DNA of 64,000 nucleotides from Bryobacterales bacterium (GCA_003164035.1 PLRS01000073.1:24995-88994), one strand, 5' to 3'; positions 18,094-26,917 are shown, counted from the first letter of the stretch. Program-made: numbers and translations. The notes: a model not told the origin generated them from the sequence alone.

Positions 18094-19032
18094 ATGTTGA
18101 CGCCCACCGAAAAGATCTGGCACAACGGCCGTTTCATCCGCTGGGAGGACGCCAGGATCCACGTATTGTCCCATGTGGTGCACTATGGCAGCTCGGTGTT
18201 TGAGGGCATCCGTTGCTACGCGACGCCCGCCGGTCCGGCCGTTTTCCGGCTGAGGGAGCACGTCCGCCGCATGTTCGATTCCGCCAAGATTTACCGCATG
18301 GAAGAGCTCGGCTACACCCGCGAGGAAATGGCCGAAGCCATTCTCGAAACCGTACGCGTCAATCGCATGGACGCCTGCTATATTCGCCCCGTGGCGTTGC
18401 GCGGCTATGGCGAGGTGGGCGTAAATCCGACGCACAACCCCATCGACACCTATATCGCGTGCTGGAGCTGGGGCAAGTATCTCGGTGAGGAAGCGTTGGC
18501 CAGCGGGGTGGACGTGTGTGTCTCAAGCTGGACCCGCATCGCTCCCAACACGCTGCCCGCGCTGGCCAAGGCCGGCGCCAATTACATGAATTCGCAGCTT
18601 ATCAAGATGGAAGCCCTGGCCAACGGTTATAGCGAAGGCATCGCCCTCGATACCGGCGGCTACGTCAGCGAAGGCTCGGGCGAGAACATCTATGTAGTGC
18701 GCGACGGCCGCATCAGCACGCCGCCGATCGGTTCCAGCGCGCTGCCGGGGATCACTCGCGATACGGTTCTGACTCTCGCCCGCGAGCTGGAGATTCCGCT
18801 GGTCGAGACACTGGTGCCGCGCGAGTCGTTGTATATCGCCGACGAAGTCTTCTTTTCCGGCACGGCCGCCGAAATCACTCCCATCCGGTCGGTCGACAAG
18901 ATCGTCATCGGCGCCGGGCGCCGCGGGCCGGTCACCGAAAAATTGCAGAAAGCGTTTTTCGCCATCGTCCACGGCGACACGCCCGACCGTCACGGCTGGC
19001 TTTCGCCGGTGCACGCGGCACAGGCGGCGTAA
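18094..19032 (+). CDS. ilvE: Branched-chain amino acid aminotransferase
   Basis: A 312-residue fold-type IV PLP enzyme that performs the last step of Val, Leu and Ile synthesis (2-oxo acid plus glutamate). Hallmarks: [20 protein letters not shown] at the start, [28 protein letters not shown], the catalytic-lysine region [30 protein letters not shown] and [12 protein letters not shown]. Length is typical. TATAAT at 18082-18087 ends 6 nt before the ATG, so the mRNA is probably leaderless. No other branched-chain genes are close. Confidence 0.95.
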   Translation: MLTPTEKIWHNGRFIRWEDARIHVLSHVVHYGSSVFEGIRCYATPAGPAVFRLREHVRRMFDSAKIYRMEELGYTREEMAEAILETVRVNRMDACYIRPVALRGYGEVGVNPTHNPIDTYIACWSWGKYLGEEALASGVDVCVSSWTRIAPNTLPALAKAGANYMNSQLIKMEALANGYSEGIALDTGGYVSEGSGENIYVVRDGRISTPPIGSSALPGITRDTVLTLARELEIPLVETLVPRESLYIADEVFFSGTAAEITPIRSVDKIVIGAGRRGPVTEKLQKAFFAIVHGDTPDRHGWLSPVHAAQAA

Positions 19033-19061
19033 GGCGAGGGTTCGTGAAAAGGAGAAGGTGA

Positions 19062-19483
19062 ATGAGGGCCCCCGGTGCGAACTGCGTGGTCTTCAAAAGC
19101 GCCGCCTTCAACACACCCACGCCGAAGGAATACTTTATTAACGATTGCTGCTTCGGAGACGATGTTGCCCGGTGGATGATGGCGAGCTACGTGCCCGAGG
19201 CTACCAAACGGTTGGCGAGCCGGGGCAGGAAGACTTTGGTTGGTTTTTCAACCTAGAGATCGCCGGGACGAAGCATAACGTAGTGATTGGCTATCGCCCT
19301 GAGCTAGACCATAGCCAGAGCGAGTGGATTTGCTGGATTGAGCGTACGGCGGGGCTGATCGCTACAGCCTTCGGGCGGCGCAAACACATCGCGCCAGAGG
19401 CCGTCGATGCAATCTACGGGGTCTTGTCGTCGTCCTCCCAGATCTCGGACGTCCGGGTATGCCGAAACAAGAGCTCTGACTTC
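19062..19483 (+). pseudogene. Frameshifted small conserved protein gene
   Basis: Two frames together encode one plausible protein of about 140 residues. The first frame gives CVVFKSAAFNTPTPKEYFIN, then CCFGDDVARWMM and ASYVPE. The second continues with GYQTVGEPGQEDFGWFFNLE, GYRPELD, WICWIERTAGLIATAFG and PEAVDAIYGVL, ending near SSDF. The switch is near 19197-19199 (CCCGAGGCTAC); restoring one G reads PE-GY and rejoins the frames. A second shift may be needed at the 3' end, because the downstream frame runs on into antisense sequence of the PIN gene. The family is one I recognise only as small uncharacterised proteins. A sequencing or assembly error is an alternative. Confidence 0.55.
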
Positions 19484-19506
19484 TGTTCCTCGTGGGTCGG
19501 CCCGGT

Positions 19507-19938
19507 CTATGGCTTGCGGAGCCGTGCGAGGAGGGGAAAGATCGAATCGATGAACTGTTTCGGCGTGACGATGGCGGTTGGGCCGAAGGCCTTGGGAAAG
19601 TGTCTGATGTTGCCGGTCACGAGGTAGTCGGCGCCGGCGGCCTGTGCGCACTCCAGCAAACGGTTGTCCGGCTCGTCGTCTTCAACGACGGTGAGCGTCC
19701 GGGTGGGCTTGACCCGCAGGCTGGTCTTTCGAACGACGGCCAGAGACCGCGCGATGCGCTTTGGGGTAAGCTTCAGGCGGGGACGGTTCAGGACGTCCTT
19801 GTATTCCGCAAGGACCGCCTCAGAAACGCACATCAGAATTCTCTTATTGGCGGCGAGATCCAGGATGGCCGCAGGCAGGCCTTCGTCCCTGAGGCTGGCC
19901 GACACCACCACGTTGGTGTCGATCACCACCCGGATCAT
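19507..19938 (-). CDS. PIN-domain ribonuclease toxin (COG1569-like)
   Basis: A 143-residue PIN protein. Acidic residues expected for the metal site are present: VVIDTNVVVSA near the N-terminus, SEAVLAEYKDVL, and EDDEPDNRLLECAQAAGADYLVTGN toward the C-terminus. Proteins of this group are toxins of type II systems and cleave RNA. The start overlaps the stop of the upstream Phd/YefM-like gene (ATGA), the usual antitoxin-toxin order. No defect is visible. The RNA target is unknown. Confidence 0.85.
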   Translation of the reverse strand: MIRVVIDTNVVVSASLRDEGLPAAILDLAANKRILMCVSEAVLAEYKDVLNRPRLKLTPKRIARSLAVVRKTSLRVKPTRTLTVVEDDEPDNRLLECAQAAGADYLVTGNIRHFPKAFGPTAIVTPKQFIDSIFPLLARLRKP

Positions 19939-20252
19939 GCGACGGACTGCTTACGACTCTTTCTACGTTGGCCTCGACTGGCGGCAATTTCGCGATCGAT
20001 GTCGCGCACACTCCACGAGCTGTTGCCGTTCCTCCTGGCCTCTTCGCGAATGGCCCGGTAGGCGGCAGGCGTGGGAGCGATGTTCCTGATGTAGTCGCGC
20101 ACGCCCATGATGATAACGCTGGGTTTGCCGCGGCGATCCACCATGAAGCGTTCGTCCTTTTCGGACGCCCGCTCCAGGATTTGGCCGAGCTGAGTACGCG
20201 CGGTCAAGGCGGAAACCACGTTCTGAACGAGCTTGTTTTTGGTGTTTTGCAC
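19935..20252 (-). CDS. Phd/YefM-family antitoxin
   Basis: A 105-residue protein with an N-terminal Phd/YefM DNA-binding part (about 8-60: NVVSALTARTQLGQILERA, FMVDRRGKPSVIIMGVRDY) and a basic C-terminal tail that would wrap and block the PIN toxin. It lies directly upstream of and overlaps the toxin gene, so the pair should be autoregulated. The start at 20252 places the conserved domain at the N-terminus. Confidence 0.85.
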   Translation of the reverse strand: MQNTKNKLVQNVVSALTARTQLGQILERASEKDERFMVDRRGKPSVIIMGVRDYIRNIAPTPAAYRAIREEARRNGNSSWSVRDIDREIAASRGQRRKSRKQSVA

Positions 20253-20348
20253 GGGCGATACCCTCAGCGCAAAATCTTTGAAATAATTAATTAGTTCGCT
20301 CTAATCGTACCAAACAGAAATGAACTCTCAAATAGCTGGAGTAACGAG

Positions 20349-22688
20349 TTGATCGCCGCCCTGCGCAGCCTGCTGCGAACTCCGGCCGCGGCGTTCGCCT
20401 GCCTCTTCACTCTCAGCTTGGGCGTGGCGGTTTCCACCGCCATGTACACGCTGCTCGACGCGCTGCTGTTGCGGCCACTGCCATATCCCAATGCCGAGCG
20501 GCTGGTGGAACTCGAGCCCGGTGTTTCCTGGGGCGATACGATCGATATCGAGGGCCACGCGCGCACCACATCCGCCATCGGCGCCTTCGGCAAGCGCACT
20601 TGGGGCTTCACCGATTCCAGCAGCGCGCCGGTGGAAGTGGTGATTTCCGGCATGGTGACCCACGGTTTTTTCCGGGCGCTCGGCGTGGCGCCGCGGCTGG
20701 GCGCCGGCTTTCGCGCATCCGATGAGATGGCTGGCTCGAATCGCGTAGCCTTGCTGAGCGATGCGTTTTGGCGCAAACGCTTCGCGGGGAGGCCCGATGC
20801 CGTCGGCCAGACATTTTCTCTGAACGATGTCGCCTATCGTGTCGCCGGCGTTCTACCGCTGGGTTTCCGCTTCCCCATGGACGGCGAAACCCCCGATCTC
20901 TATATCCCGCTAGATCGCGGCGACTATTGCTGCGACCGCTCCGTTCGCACCTTGGGCGGAGTAGCGCGTCTGGGGCCGGGCGTTTCCCGCGCCACGGCCC
21001 GCGCCGAATGGGAAGCCCTATGCGGAACCCGGTTCGAGCTGGTGAGCTTGCAGCGCGGCTTTCTGGGCGACAGCGCGCGCCCGCTGCTATTGCTGAGCCT
21101 GGCGGCTGGGCTTGGGCTGGTGCTGGCCGCCGTCAACGCGGCGGGTATCCTATTGGCGGCCGCGGCGCGCCGGCTTCGGGAATCCGCCATCCGTTTGAGC
21201 TTGGGCGCCAGCCGTCCGCGCCTGGCAGCCGAATACGCGGCGCGCGGTCTATGGTTGGGCCTGGCGGCCGGGTTGGCGGGGCTGTCGCTTGCCGCGCTGG
21301 CACTTTCGCTCGCGCGGCACATTCCGGCTCTGGCCGATCCACTCGGCGCGTACCGCGGAATCAGCCCATTGGGAATCGGCCCGCCGATGGCTGCATTTGC
21401 CAGTGTGACGGCGCTGGCCGCCGCCGTGTCGGCATCGCTGGCGCCGCTGTGGCTGTTGCGTGAGGCCGCGACTGAGTCTCTGCTTCGCCGCGGCGCCGCT
21501 TCTTCGCCCGCCGCCGTGCGCGGCCGCGCCGTTTTGCTGACTGCCCAAGTGGCTCTCGCGGCGACCTTGCTCAGCGCCGGTGTGATGGTATTTGTCGAGC
21601 TGCGCGGAATTCTCCGGGCCGGCCCCGGCTTCCGCACCGGCCAGATCGTGGTCGCCGGCATCGGCCTTCCCGAAGCCCGCTACGACACGGATACAAGCAT
21701 GATCGATTTTCATCGCCGCGCCATCGCGCGCCTGGCAGCCATCCCCGGCGTAACCGAAGCTGCCGGCGGCGCCGGAATCCCCTTTGGCCGCCGCGCCCGC
21801 TTCGAGCGCACCAACGAAAACCTGCCGCTGGCCCAGCGGCCGCGCGCCGTGGTGGGAGTGGCCAGCCCAGCGCTGTTAGGCCTGCTCGGCATCGCCGTCG
21901 TTCGGGGCAGGGGATTCACCTCTCTCGATCGCCTGGGCCAGCCTTATGTGGCTTTGGTCAACCGCAAGTTCGTCGAGCGCTACGGTTCCGGTGTGGGCGC
22001 CCGCCTGCGGGTGGGCTTCTGGAACGGCCACATGCGGCCCTGGCCGGAAGTGACGGTCGCCGGCGAAGTGGCCGATGCCCGCAACCTTGGGATCGACCGC
22101 GCCCCGGAGCCGGCCATCTATCTCTCCTCCCTGCAAGTGCCCATGGAAGGCTTTCTCTATTTCGTTCGCACTCCGCTCGGTGCGTCGAGCCTCGCCTCCC
22201 AATTTCGGCAGGCGGTTTGGAGCGAAGATCCGCGCCTGGAGCGCGTCACCCCGCGCCCGCTGGCGCCCGACGTGGAGCGCGGCCTGGAATCGCGCCGCGC
22301 CGTTCTCTGGCTGCTGGCAGGTTTCTCCACACTCGCTCTGGCTGTGGCCTCCGCCGGATTGGCCGCCGGCGTCGGAGCCTGGGTCACCGAATCCCAAACC
22401 GCGCTCGGCATTCGCATGGCCCTCGGCGAGACTCCTGCCGGCATCCTCGGCCTTGTCTTGGCCGCCGCATGGCGCATCGCCGGGGTGGGGTGGTTGCTCA
22501 GTCTCCCCGCCACTTTCTGGTTGTCCGCGTTGCTGCGCGCCTGGCAGCCCGGTTTTGAACGATTCCCGTGGCCCGCGTGCCTGGCCTCCTCCGGGTCGAT
22601 TCTGGCCAGCGTCACTCTGGCTGCGCTGCCGGCCGCCTGGCGCGCGGCCAGGCTCGATCCCGCCGATCTCGTCCGCCGCGCAAACTGA
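20349..22688 (+). CDS. ADOP-type ABC transporter permease without helper domain
   Basis: A 779-residue MacB/FtsX-like duplicated permease. The first TM helix is immediate (RSLLRTPAAAFACLFTLSLG), followed by MacB-type periplasmic regions and FtsX-type segments: RRLRESAIRLSLGASRPRLA in the first unit and SQTALGIRMALGETPAGILG in the second. Unlike the copy at 14069 it has no N-terminal soluble helper region and no PadR partner. The start is TTG at 20349 with GGAG at 20338-20341. It runs divergently from the PIN/Phd pair. Substrate unknown. Confidence 0.85.
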   Translation: MIAALRSLLRTPAAAFACLFTLSLGVAVSTAMYTLLDALLLRPLPYPNAERLVELEPGVSWGDTIDIEGHARTTSAIGAFGKRTWGFTDSSSAPVEVVISGMVTHGFFRALGVAPRLGAGFRASDEMAGSNRVALLSDAFWRKRFAGRPDAVGQTFSLNDVAYRVAGVLPLGFRFPMDGETPDLYIPLDRGDYCCDRSVRTLGGVARLGPGVSRATARAEWEALCGTRFELVSLQRGFLGDSARPLLLLSLAAGLGLVLAAVNAAGILLAAAARRLRESAIRLSLGASRPRLAAEYAARGLWLGLAAGLAGLSLAALALSLARHIPALADPLGAYRGISPLGIGPPMAAFASVTALAAAVSASLAPLWLLREAATESLLRRGAASSPAAVRGRAVLLTAQVALAATLLSAGVMVFVELRGILRAGPGFRTGQIVVAGIGLPEARYDTDTSMIDFHRRAIARLAAIPGVTEAAGGAGIPFGRRARFERTNENLPLAQRPRAVVGVASPALLGLLGIAVVRGRGFTSLDRLGQPYVALVNRKFVERYGSGVGARLRVGFWNGHMRPWPEVTVAGEVADARNLGIDRAPEPAIYLSSLQVPMEGFLYFVRTPLGASSLASQFRQAVWSEDPRLERVTPRPLAPDVERGLESRRAVLWLLAGFSTLALAVASAGLAAGVGAWVTESQTALGIRMALGETPAGILGLVLAAAWRIAGVGWLLSLPATFWLSALLRAWQPGFERFPWPACLASSGSILASVTLAALPAAWRAARLDPADLVRRAN

Positions 22689-22705
22689 GGAGCTGTGAAG
22701 AAATC

Positions 22706-22785
22706 TAGCCACCGATGAACACCGATAAACACCGATAAAAGAAACAAAGGTTTTATCTGCGTTCATCGATGTTCATCGGCGGCTA
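22706..22785. repeat. Long inverted repeat (family F)
   Basis: Two 35-bp arms (22706-22740 and 22751-22785) with about five mismatches around a 10-nt loop. The arms are built from reiterated CCGATGAACA / CCGATAAACA units. The hairpin lies between the permease stop and the convergent SYLF gene. It may act as a terminator, but its length suggests a dispersed REP-like element. Confidence 0.7.
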
Positions 22786-22829
22786 ATATTGAATTTTTCA
22801 CCGCACTTGAGCGGAAGCCGGGGCGCCGT

Positions 22830-23525
22830 CTACTTCGTTCTTCGCGGGGAGAACTTCCCCAACAGGTCCAGCAGGTGCTGGGCCGCCGGCGGAATGGGCG
22901 CGCCGCTCTGCAGAATCTGGCCGGTCGTCCAACGCTTGCCGTACAGTGCCGTATTCTCGTCCAGATCGGTGCGCAGCGTGGAACCGTCCAGCGATACGCC
23001 CGCGAATGCTCCGCGCGAGCGCGACCAAGATAGAATTTCCGCCATCATGAGCACGTCCGTCTGCGCGGTAGCGTCCCGGCCGACCGGACCGGCCGCGGCC
23101 GTCGCCTCGCCGCCGATGGTGAAGTGATCCTGCTCCAGCCTTTTCATGCCCCGCTCGTTCATTACCAGCAGCACCACGTCGGAGGACGAAAACCCGATTT
23201 GCAATCCGAAGCTGCCGCCTTCGATTCGTATCGCCGCCGGCGGTCCCCATCCGTCCGCATCCCGTCTGCGGCAGACGGCGAAGCCCTTGCCGTACTTTCC
23301 GCCGAACACGAACGCGCCTTTTTTCAGGCCCGGAACCAGGACCACGCACTCGGACTTGTCAAGCAGGCCCTGCGGGATGGAACGATCGGGCGTAGCCATG
23401 ATCTCCGAAAACAGGCTGGCCGCGTCGGCGAGCCGTTCATCGCCTTTTCGCGTGTCTTTTTCATCCGCACCGGGAAGCAGCGCGCACCCCAGCGCGATCG
23501 TTACTGTGAGCTTGGTCAGTCGCAT
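22830..23525 (-). CDS. SYLF (YSC84-like) lipid-binding domain protein, secreted
   Basis: A 231-residue protein with an N-terminal signal peptide (MRLTKLTVTIALGCALLPG). The SYLF/YSC84 domain covers most of the mature protein: IPQGLLDKSECVVLVPGLKK, VFGGKYGKGFAVCR, GGSFGLQIGFSSSDVVLLVM and the C-terminal ILSWSRSRGAFAGVSLDGS. In bacteria these are periplasmic or outer-membrane-associated lipid-binding proteins of poorly known role. The ATG at 23525 is preferred over 23669 because the signal peptide begins there. Confidence 0.88.
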   Translation of the reverse strand: MRLTKLTVTIALGCALLPGADEKDTRKGDERLADAASLFSEIMATPDRSIPQGLLDKSECVVLVPGLKKGAFVFGGKYGKGFAVCRRRDADGWGPPAAIRIEGGSFGLQIGFSSSDVVLLVMNERGMKRLEQDHFTIGGEATAAAGPVGRDATAQTDVLMMAEILSWSRSRGAFAGVSLDGSTLRTDLDENTALYGKRWTTGQILQSGAPIPPAAQHLLDLLGKFSPRRTK

Positions 23526-23738
23526 CTTTACATCGTAGCCCGGATGGTTGCCCGTTTCGATGGCCGGCCGCGAGCCGCGGCGCGCTGTCGCCGGCGCTGA
23601 GTGCGTTTCCGCACGCTTCCCGCCAGCCCATGGGTGTGTTGCATCCCGAACCAAGTCTTCCAGCTCCAAATGTCGCGTCGAGTCTCCGGACTCCCGAGGT
23701 CCTGAAATTTGGGTTGAGCCAGTTTCGGCGGCGAGAGG

Positions 23739-23828
23739 GTAGGACAGACCATCGTTTTTCGTGGTCTGTCGGGCGCTCTCCAGGCCCTAACAGCCTGACA
23801 GACGACAAAAAACGATCGCCTGTTCCAC
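23739..23828. repeat. 90-bp palindromic repeat, family A
   Basis: The outer arms GTAGGACAGACCATCG... and ...CGATCGCCTGTTCCAC are imperfect reverse complements; an inner pair (GTCTGTCGGG / CCTGACAGAC) forms a second stem. A second full copy of exactly 90 bp is at 63865-63954. The sequence 23526-24357 (over 800 bp) otherwise shows no gene I can support. Confidence 0.75.
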
Positions 23829-24357
23829 CTCTGGGTCGGGTCATTTTCCCTTGGCCGCTCAAAATGCCGGGGTGACCTCAGGAGGTTCGGAGTCTCCAAA
23901 CTCCCGATGTGGCCCTTGTGTTTTCCTGGTACTAAGTACTCAGATTGCACACACGTATCGAGAGTACGCGATCGTAATTGCGAAACCGGGTAGTAAGGCA
24001 GATTGCCTGACACAACTGAGGTGAAATCGAAGCCGGAAACCGGTGGGACATACGAGCGTCTGCCCCACCCTGGACCAGCAAATCATGGCTCAGCCCGAAC
24101 CCCACTACAACAGGAGTTCGGAGTCTCTCCTTGACCCTGGTTCGCCATGCTCGGCGGGCGCCGGCGGAAGTGCCGGCGCGACACCCTCGCTTGTTACCGA
24201 AGGGCCGCGGGTTTGCCGAGTGATGGCGCTCGATATCGGACGCGCCGAACTGACTAACGGCCGTGGCGGCCCGTGCTTGCCAGTACGAGACAGACAAGTA
24301 CCTCTTTTTACTTATGCATGTCTCTCGTGTCAATATAAGAAGAAGGAAAACTTGCAA

Positions 24358-24717
24358 ATGCCCAAACTACCGGTGAACCCTGAGATTATAGATGCCGCCA
24401 TCCAGGGCTTTGAATATCAAAAGGCACAGATCGAAGCGAAGATCGCGGAACTGCGAGCGTTGCGGAGTGGAACATCCGTTTCACCCGAAAAGACGGCGGC
24501 AACGCCCAAGACAGGCAAGAGAGCGCTTAGCGTGGAGGCCAGAGAGCGAATCGCCGCCGCGCAACGCAAGCGCTGGGCCGCGACCCGCAAGGGAACGGCC
24601 ACAGTCAAGGAGCCGAAGACGCGACGCCTGAGTGCCGCCGGCCGGAAAGCCATCATCGCCGCCACCAAGAAGCGGTGGGCCGCCGTGCGTGACGCCAAAG
24701 CCGCCGCCAACGCCTAA
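24358..24717 (+). CDS. Small basic protein with duplicated RKRWA-type motifs
   Basis: A 119-residue Lys/Ala/Arg-rich protein. The N-terminal third (PEIIDAAIQGFEYQKAQIEA, KIAELRALR) should form a coiled coil. The C-terminal half has two copies of one motif, ARERIAAAQRKRWAATRK and GRKAIIAATKKRWAAVR, resembling short nucleic-acid-binding repeats found in Acidobacteria. A histone-like or DNA-binding role is inferred only. I chose the ATG at 24358 because AAGGA lies about 10 nt upstream and the frame before it is not protein-like. A weak inverted repeat at 24285-24328 lies in its upstream region. Confidence 0.65.
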   Translation: MPKLPVNPEIIDAAIQGFEYQKAQIEAKIAELRALRSGTSVSPEKTAATPKTGKRALSVEARERIAAAQRKRWAATRKGTATVKEPKTRRLSAAGRKAIIAATKKRWAAVRDAKAAANA

Positions 24718-24760
24718 CTGCGGGCCGCGAAGCACCCGGCCCGTGGTCTGTCGCGCGCCG

Positions 24761-26266
24761 CTATTGTCCGTAGTGCGGCTCGTCGGAGCGGAATGGGCTG
24801 GCCGGTAGCCCGGCGCCATTCATCAGGTTGCACGCCGGGTCGTCTTCCCAGGCATAACGCACGGCTATCGGTGTCTTCATCCGCGTGCTGGAAACCACCA
24901 CCGTCTCGCCCTCGATGCGGGCGTCCGCCGGGACGAAGCTTCCATCGCTTCCCGCCACTGTGAACCCAGTCAACGCCTCGCCCCCTCTTGCGCCCAGACC
25001 GCCGGCATGCGTAAACCACACCCGTAGCGAATCGCCTTCGGCGGTAGCCGCGCGGTACAAGGGCCCGGAGTATTCGCCGTCTTTGCTGTAAGCCACGTGC
25101 AACGCCGCCAATGCCAGCCGCAGCCCCACCGCCTGCTTATTGGTGGGATGAATGTCGTTCGATTCCCCCACGTCGATGGCCACCGCCATGCCGGTCTTCG
25201 CCAGGCGCAGCGTTTCGGTTTGCGATTCGCGCAGCACCGGCCAAGAGATGTTGCTCTTGAAGTTTGCCAGTTGCACGAACAGAAACGGAAAATCGCCCTC
25301 GCCCCAGCGGTTGCGCCAGTCCTCGATCATGTCCGCGAACAGCTTGCGATAGCGATACGCATGCTCCTGGTTGGCGTTGGACTCGCCCTGATACCAGATC
25401 GCCCCGCGAATCGCGTACGGCGTCAGCGGCGCAATCATGGCGTTATACAAGCCCGCCGGCGTATATGGATGACCCGGCCCCTGCGGCTCTCCCGGCCGCG
25501 CCGGAGCGGTTGTTCCCTCCGCCTTGGCTTTGGCCGCGCCCTCGTTCCAGGCGGCCAACTGCTGGTCGTAGCGCGCTTTAGCGGCGGGATAATCGGCCAG
25601 AATCCTGGTCCAGTCGTCGAAGAGGAACTTCAGCGCCGGGTCGGCTTCCAGCGCTTCCCGGCTGGTCCAGGATTGCGCCGGCGTGCCGCCCCAATCGGAT
25701 TCGATCAGCCCCACCGGAACATGCAACGTCTCCTGCAGATGGCGACCGAAGAAATACTCCACGGCGGAGAAATGCTCCGCGCTCTCCGGTGTCGAGACCT
25801 CCCACTGGCCCGTCACGTCGTCGGCCGGCTGCTCCGCTACCGTTTTCTTCACCTGAAACAGACGGATCATCGGATAACCGGCATGAGCGATTTCTTCCTC
25901 GTGCCGCATGGCGCGCCTGAGCGGAAACTCCATGTTCGACTGCCCCGAGCCCAGCCACACTTCGCCCACCAGCACGTCGCGCACGACCACCGTATTCGAT
26001 CCCGCGACGGTCATCTCCAGCGGCCCGGCCACGGTCAGCGGTTTCAGCCATACCGCCCATTTGCCGCTGCCATCCGCCGCCGCGGCCGCCGTCTGCCCCT
26101 CCAGTTCCACGCGCACCGCTTCGCCCGCGTCGGCCGTGCCCCAGATGCGCACCGGCACGCCGGAGACCAGCACCATGTGATCGGAAATCAGCGACGGCAG
26201 CTTCACCGCCGCGTCCAGCGCGCCCGCCAGCGACAAGGCAATCAGACACTTGGCAATTCTACGCAT
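24761..26266 (-). CDS. Sialate O-acetylesterase family protein
   Basis: About 501 residues, with a signal peptide (MRRIAKCLIALSLAGALDA). It belongs to the SGNH/SASA carbohydrate-esterase group that removes acetyl groups from sugars such as sialic acid or hemicellulose. The GQSNMEFPL block carries the nucleophile serine, IESDWGGTPAQSW and IWYQGESNA are oxyanion or family motifs, and DIHPTNKQ supplies the Asp-His pair. The beta-sandwich N-terminus is typical. GAGGTG lies before the ATG at 26266. It should act in the periplasm or outside on polysaccharides. Confidence 0.9.
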   Translation of the reverse strand: MRRIAKCLIALSLAGALDAAVKLPSLISDHMVLVSGVPVRIWGTADAGEAVRVELEGQTAAAAADGSGKWAVWLKPLTVAGPLEMTVAGSNTVVVRDVLVGEVWLGSGQSNMEFPLRRAMRHEEEIAHAGYPMIRLFQVKKTVAEQPADDVTGQWEVSTPESAEHFSAVEYFFGRHLQETLHVPVGLIESDWGGTPAQSWTSREALEADPALKFLFDDWTRILADYPAAKARYDQQLAAWNEGAAKAKAEGTTAPARPGEPQGPGHPYTPAGLYNAMIAPLTPYAIRGAIWYQGESNANQEHAYRYRKLFADMIEDWRNRWGEGDFPFLFVQLANFKSNISWPVLRESQTETLRLAKTGMAVAIDVGESNDIHPTNKQAVGLRLALAALHVAYSKDGEYSGPLYRAATAEGDSLRVWFTHAGGLGARGGEALTGFTVAGSDGSFVPADARIEGETVVVSSTRMKTPIAVRYAWEDDPACNLMNGAGLPASPFRSDEPHYGQ

Positions 26267-26300
26267 GAGCAGCACCTCGTAAACCCAGATTCTAGCAATT

Positions 26301-26330
26301 GTGGGACAGACCATCTGGCCCGTACGGCCC
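26301..26330. repeat. Partial copy of repeat family A
   Basis: GTGGGACAGACCATCTGGCC matches the outer arm of family A; the other arm is absent. It lies upstream of the sialate esterase start. Confidence 0.4.
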
Positions 26331-26339
26331 CAGGGGTCG

Positions 26340-26417
26340 CTATTGGACCGACACCGTCACCCCGTTCTGGCTTGCGGCAGCGCCAAACGACACGACCATG
26401 GTTAATTGAGGCGATGC
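26340..26417 (-). pseudogene. Remnant resembling the end of a TIGR03437 domain
   Basis: On the minus strand the frame reads SPQLTMVVSFGAAASQNG followed by VTVSVQ and a TAG at 26342-26340. It resembles the last strands of the Solibacter-type TIGR03437 domain, which usually ends a large secreted protein. Nothing upstream supports a longer gene, so it is likely a decay relic. The match is short and tentative. Confidence 0.3.
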
Positions 26418-26459
26418 GTTCTCGATTCGACGCAGGTGGCGGGACGAACCAGGCAAACC

Positions 26460-26684
26460 TCAGTACTCGGGGACCTCCAGCTTCAAATCGCGAATCATCC
26501 GAAAGTGTTTGCGATTCCTGGTTGCGAGCGTGAGGCCCTCTTCGAGGGCAGTCGCGGCGATCAATTCGAGCGCCGTGATGGAAGAGAGTAGGCAGGCACC
26601 ACCAAGGCTGTCCAGGTAGTCGGCGGCTTTGGCGCTTCCCCGCGTGAGGTCCACCATGATGTTGGTGTCAAGGAGGTACGCCAT
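26460..26684 (-). pseudogene. VapC-type PIN toxin with internal deletion
   Basis: 74 residues where about 130 are expected. The N-terminal part (MAYLLDTNIMVDLTRGSA through SSITALELIA) is joined in frame to the C-terminal part (AATALEEGLTLATRNRKHFR, ending LEVPEY). The missing middle of about 55 residues normally ends in the DALIAA motif, whose Asp is one of the metal ligands. The shared LIA suggests a deletion by short homology. The first Asp (LLDTN) and the Glu (ALEL) remain. The toxin is probably inactive, while its antitoxin upstream is intact. Confidence 0.75.
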
Positions 26685-26698
26685 CGGATCACGCAGTT

Positions 26699-26917
26699 TC
26701 AGTAGCGTGGCCGGCGGATGCGGTCCTCGTACGTCACGCCATCTGGGATGTCGTCACGGTTGGCCCACATCCCGAACGCTGCAAATTCGCGAACGGACTT
26801 TGGCCGCTTTGGTGCGTCTTCCGCACGGACATGCACTTCGACTCTCGTGCCTTCGGCGAGTTTTACATCTTCCAGCGGCTTAAAGACGCCGTCCTCGTAC
26901 GTAGCGGGAATCGTCAT
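26699..26917 (-). CDS. DUF104 (AF2212-like) antitoxin
   Basis: A 72-residue protein with the typical antitoxin start TIPATYEDGVFKPLEDVKLA followed by EGTRVEVHV, a small swapped beta structure that pairs with VapC toxins. Its stop is 14 nt before the truncated PIN gene on the same strand. It appears complete, so the locus keeps an antitoxin without a working toxin. Confidence 0.85.
   Translation of the reverse strand: MTIPATYEDGVFKPLEDVKLAEGTRVEVHVRAEDAPKRPKSVREFAAFGMWANRDDIPDGVTYEDRIRRPRY

Noticed and set aside
24285..24328. Riboswitch-like structure upstream of the basic protein
   Set aside because: Only a weak imperfect inverted repeat is present, with no match to a known riboswitch core.
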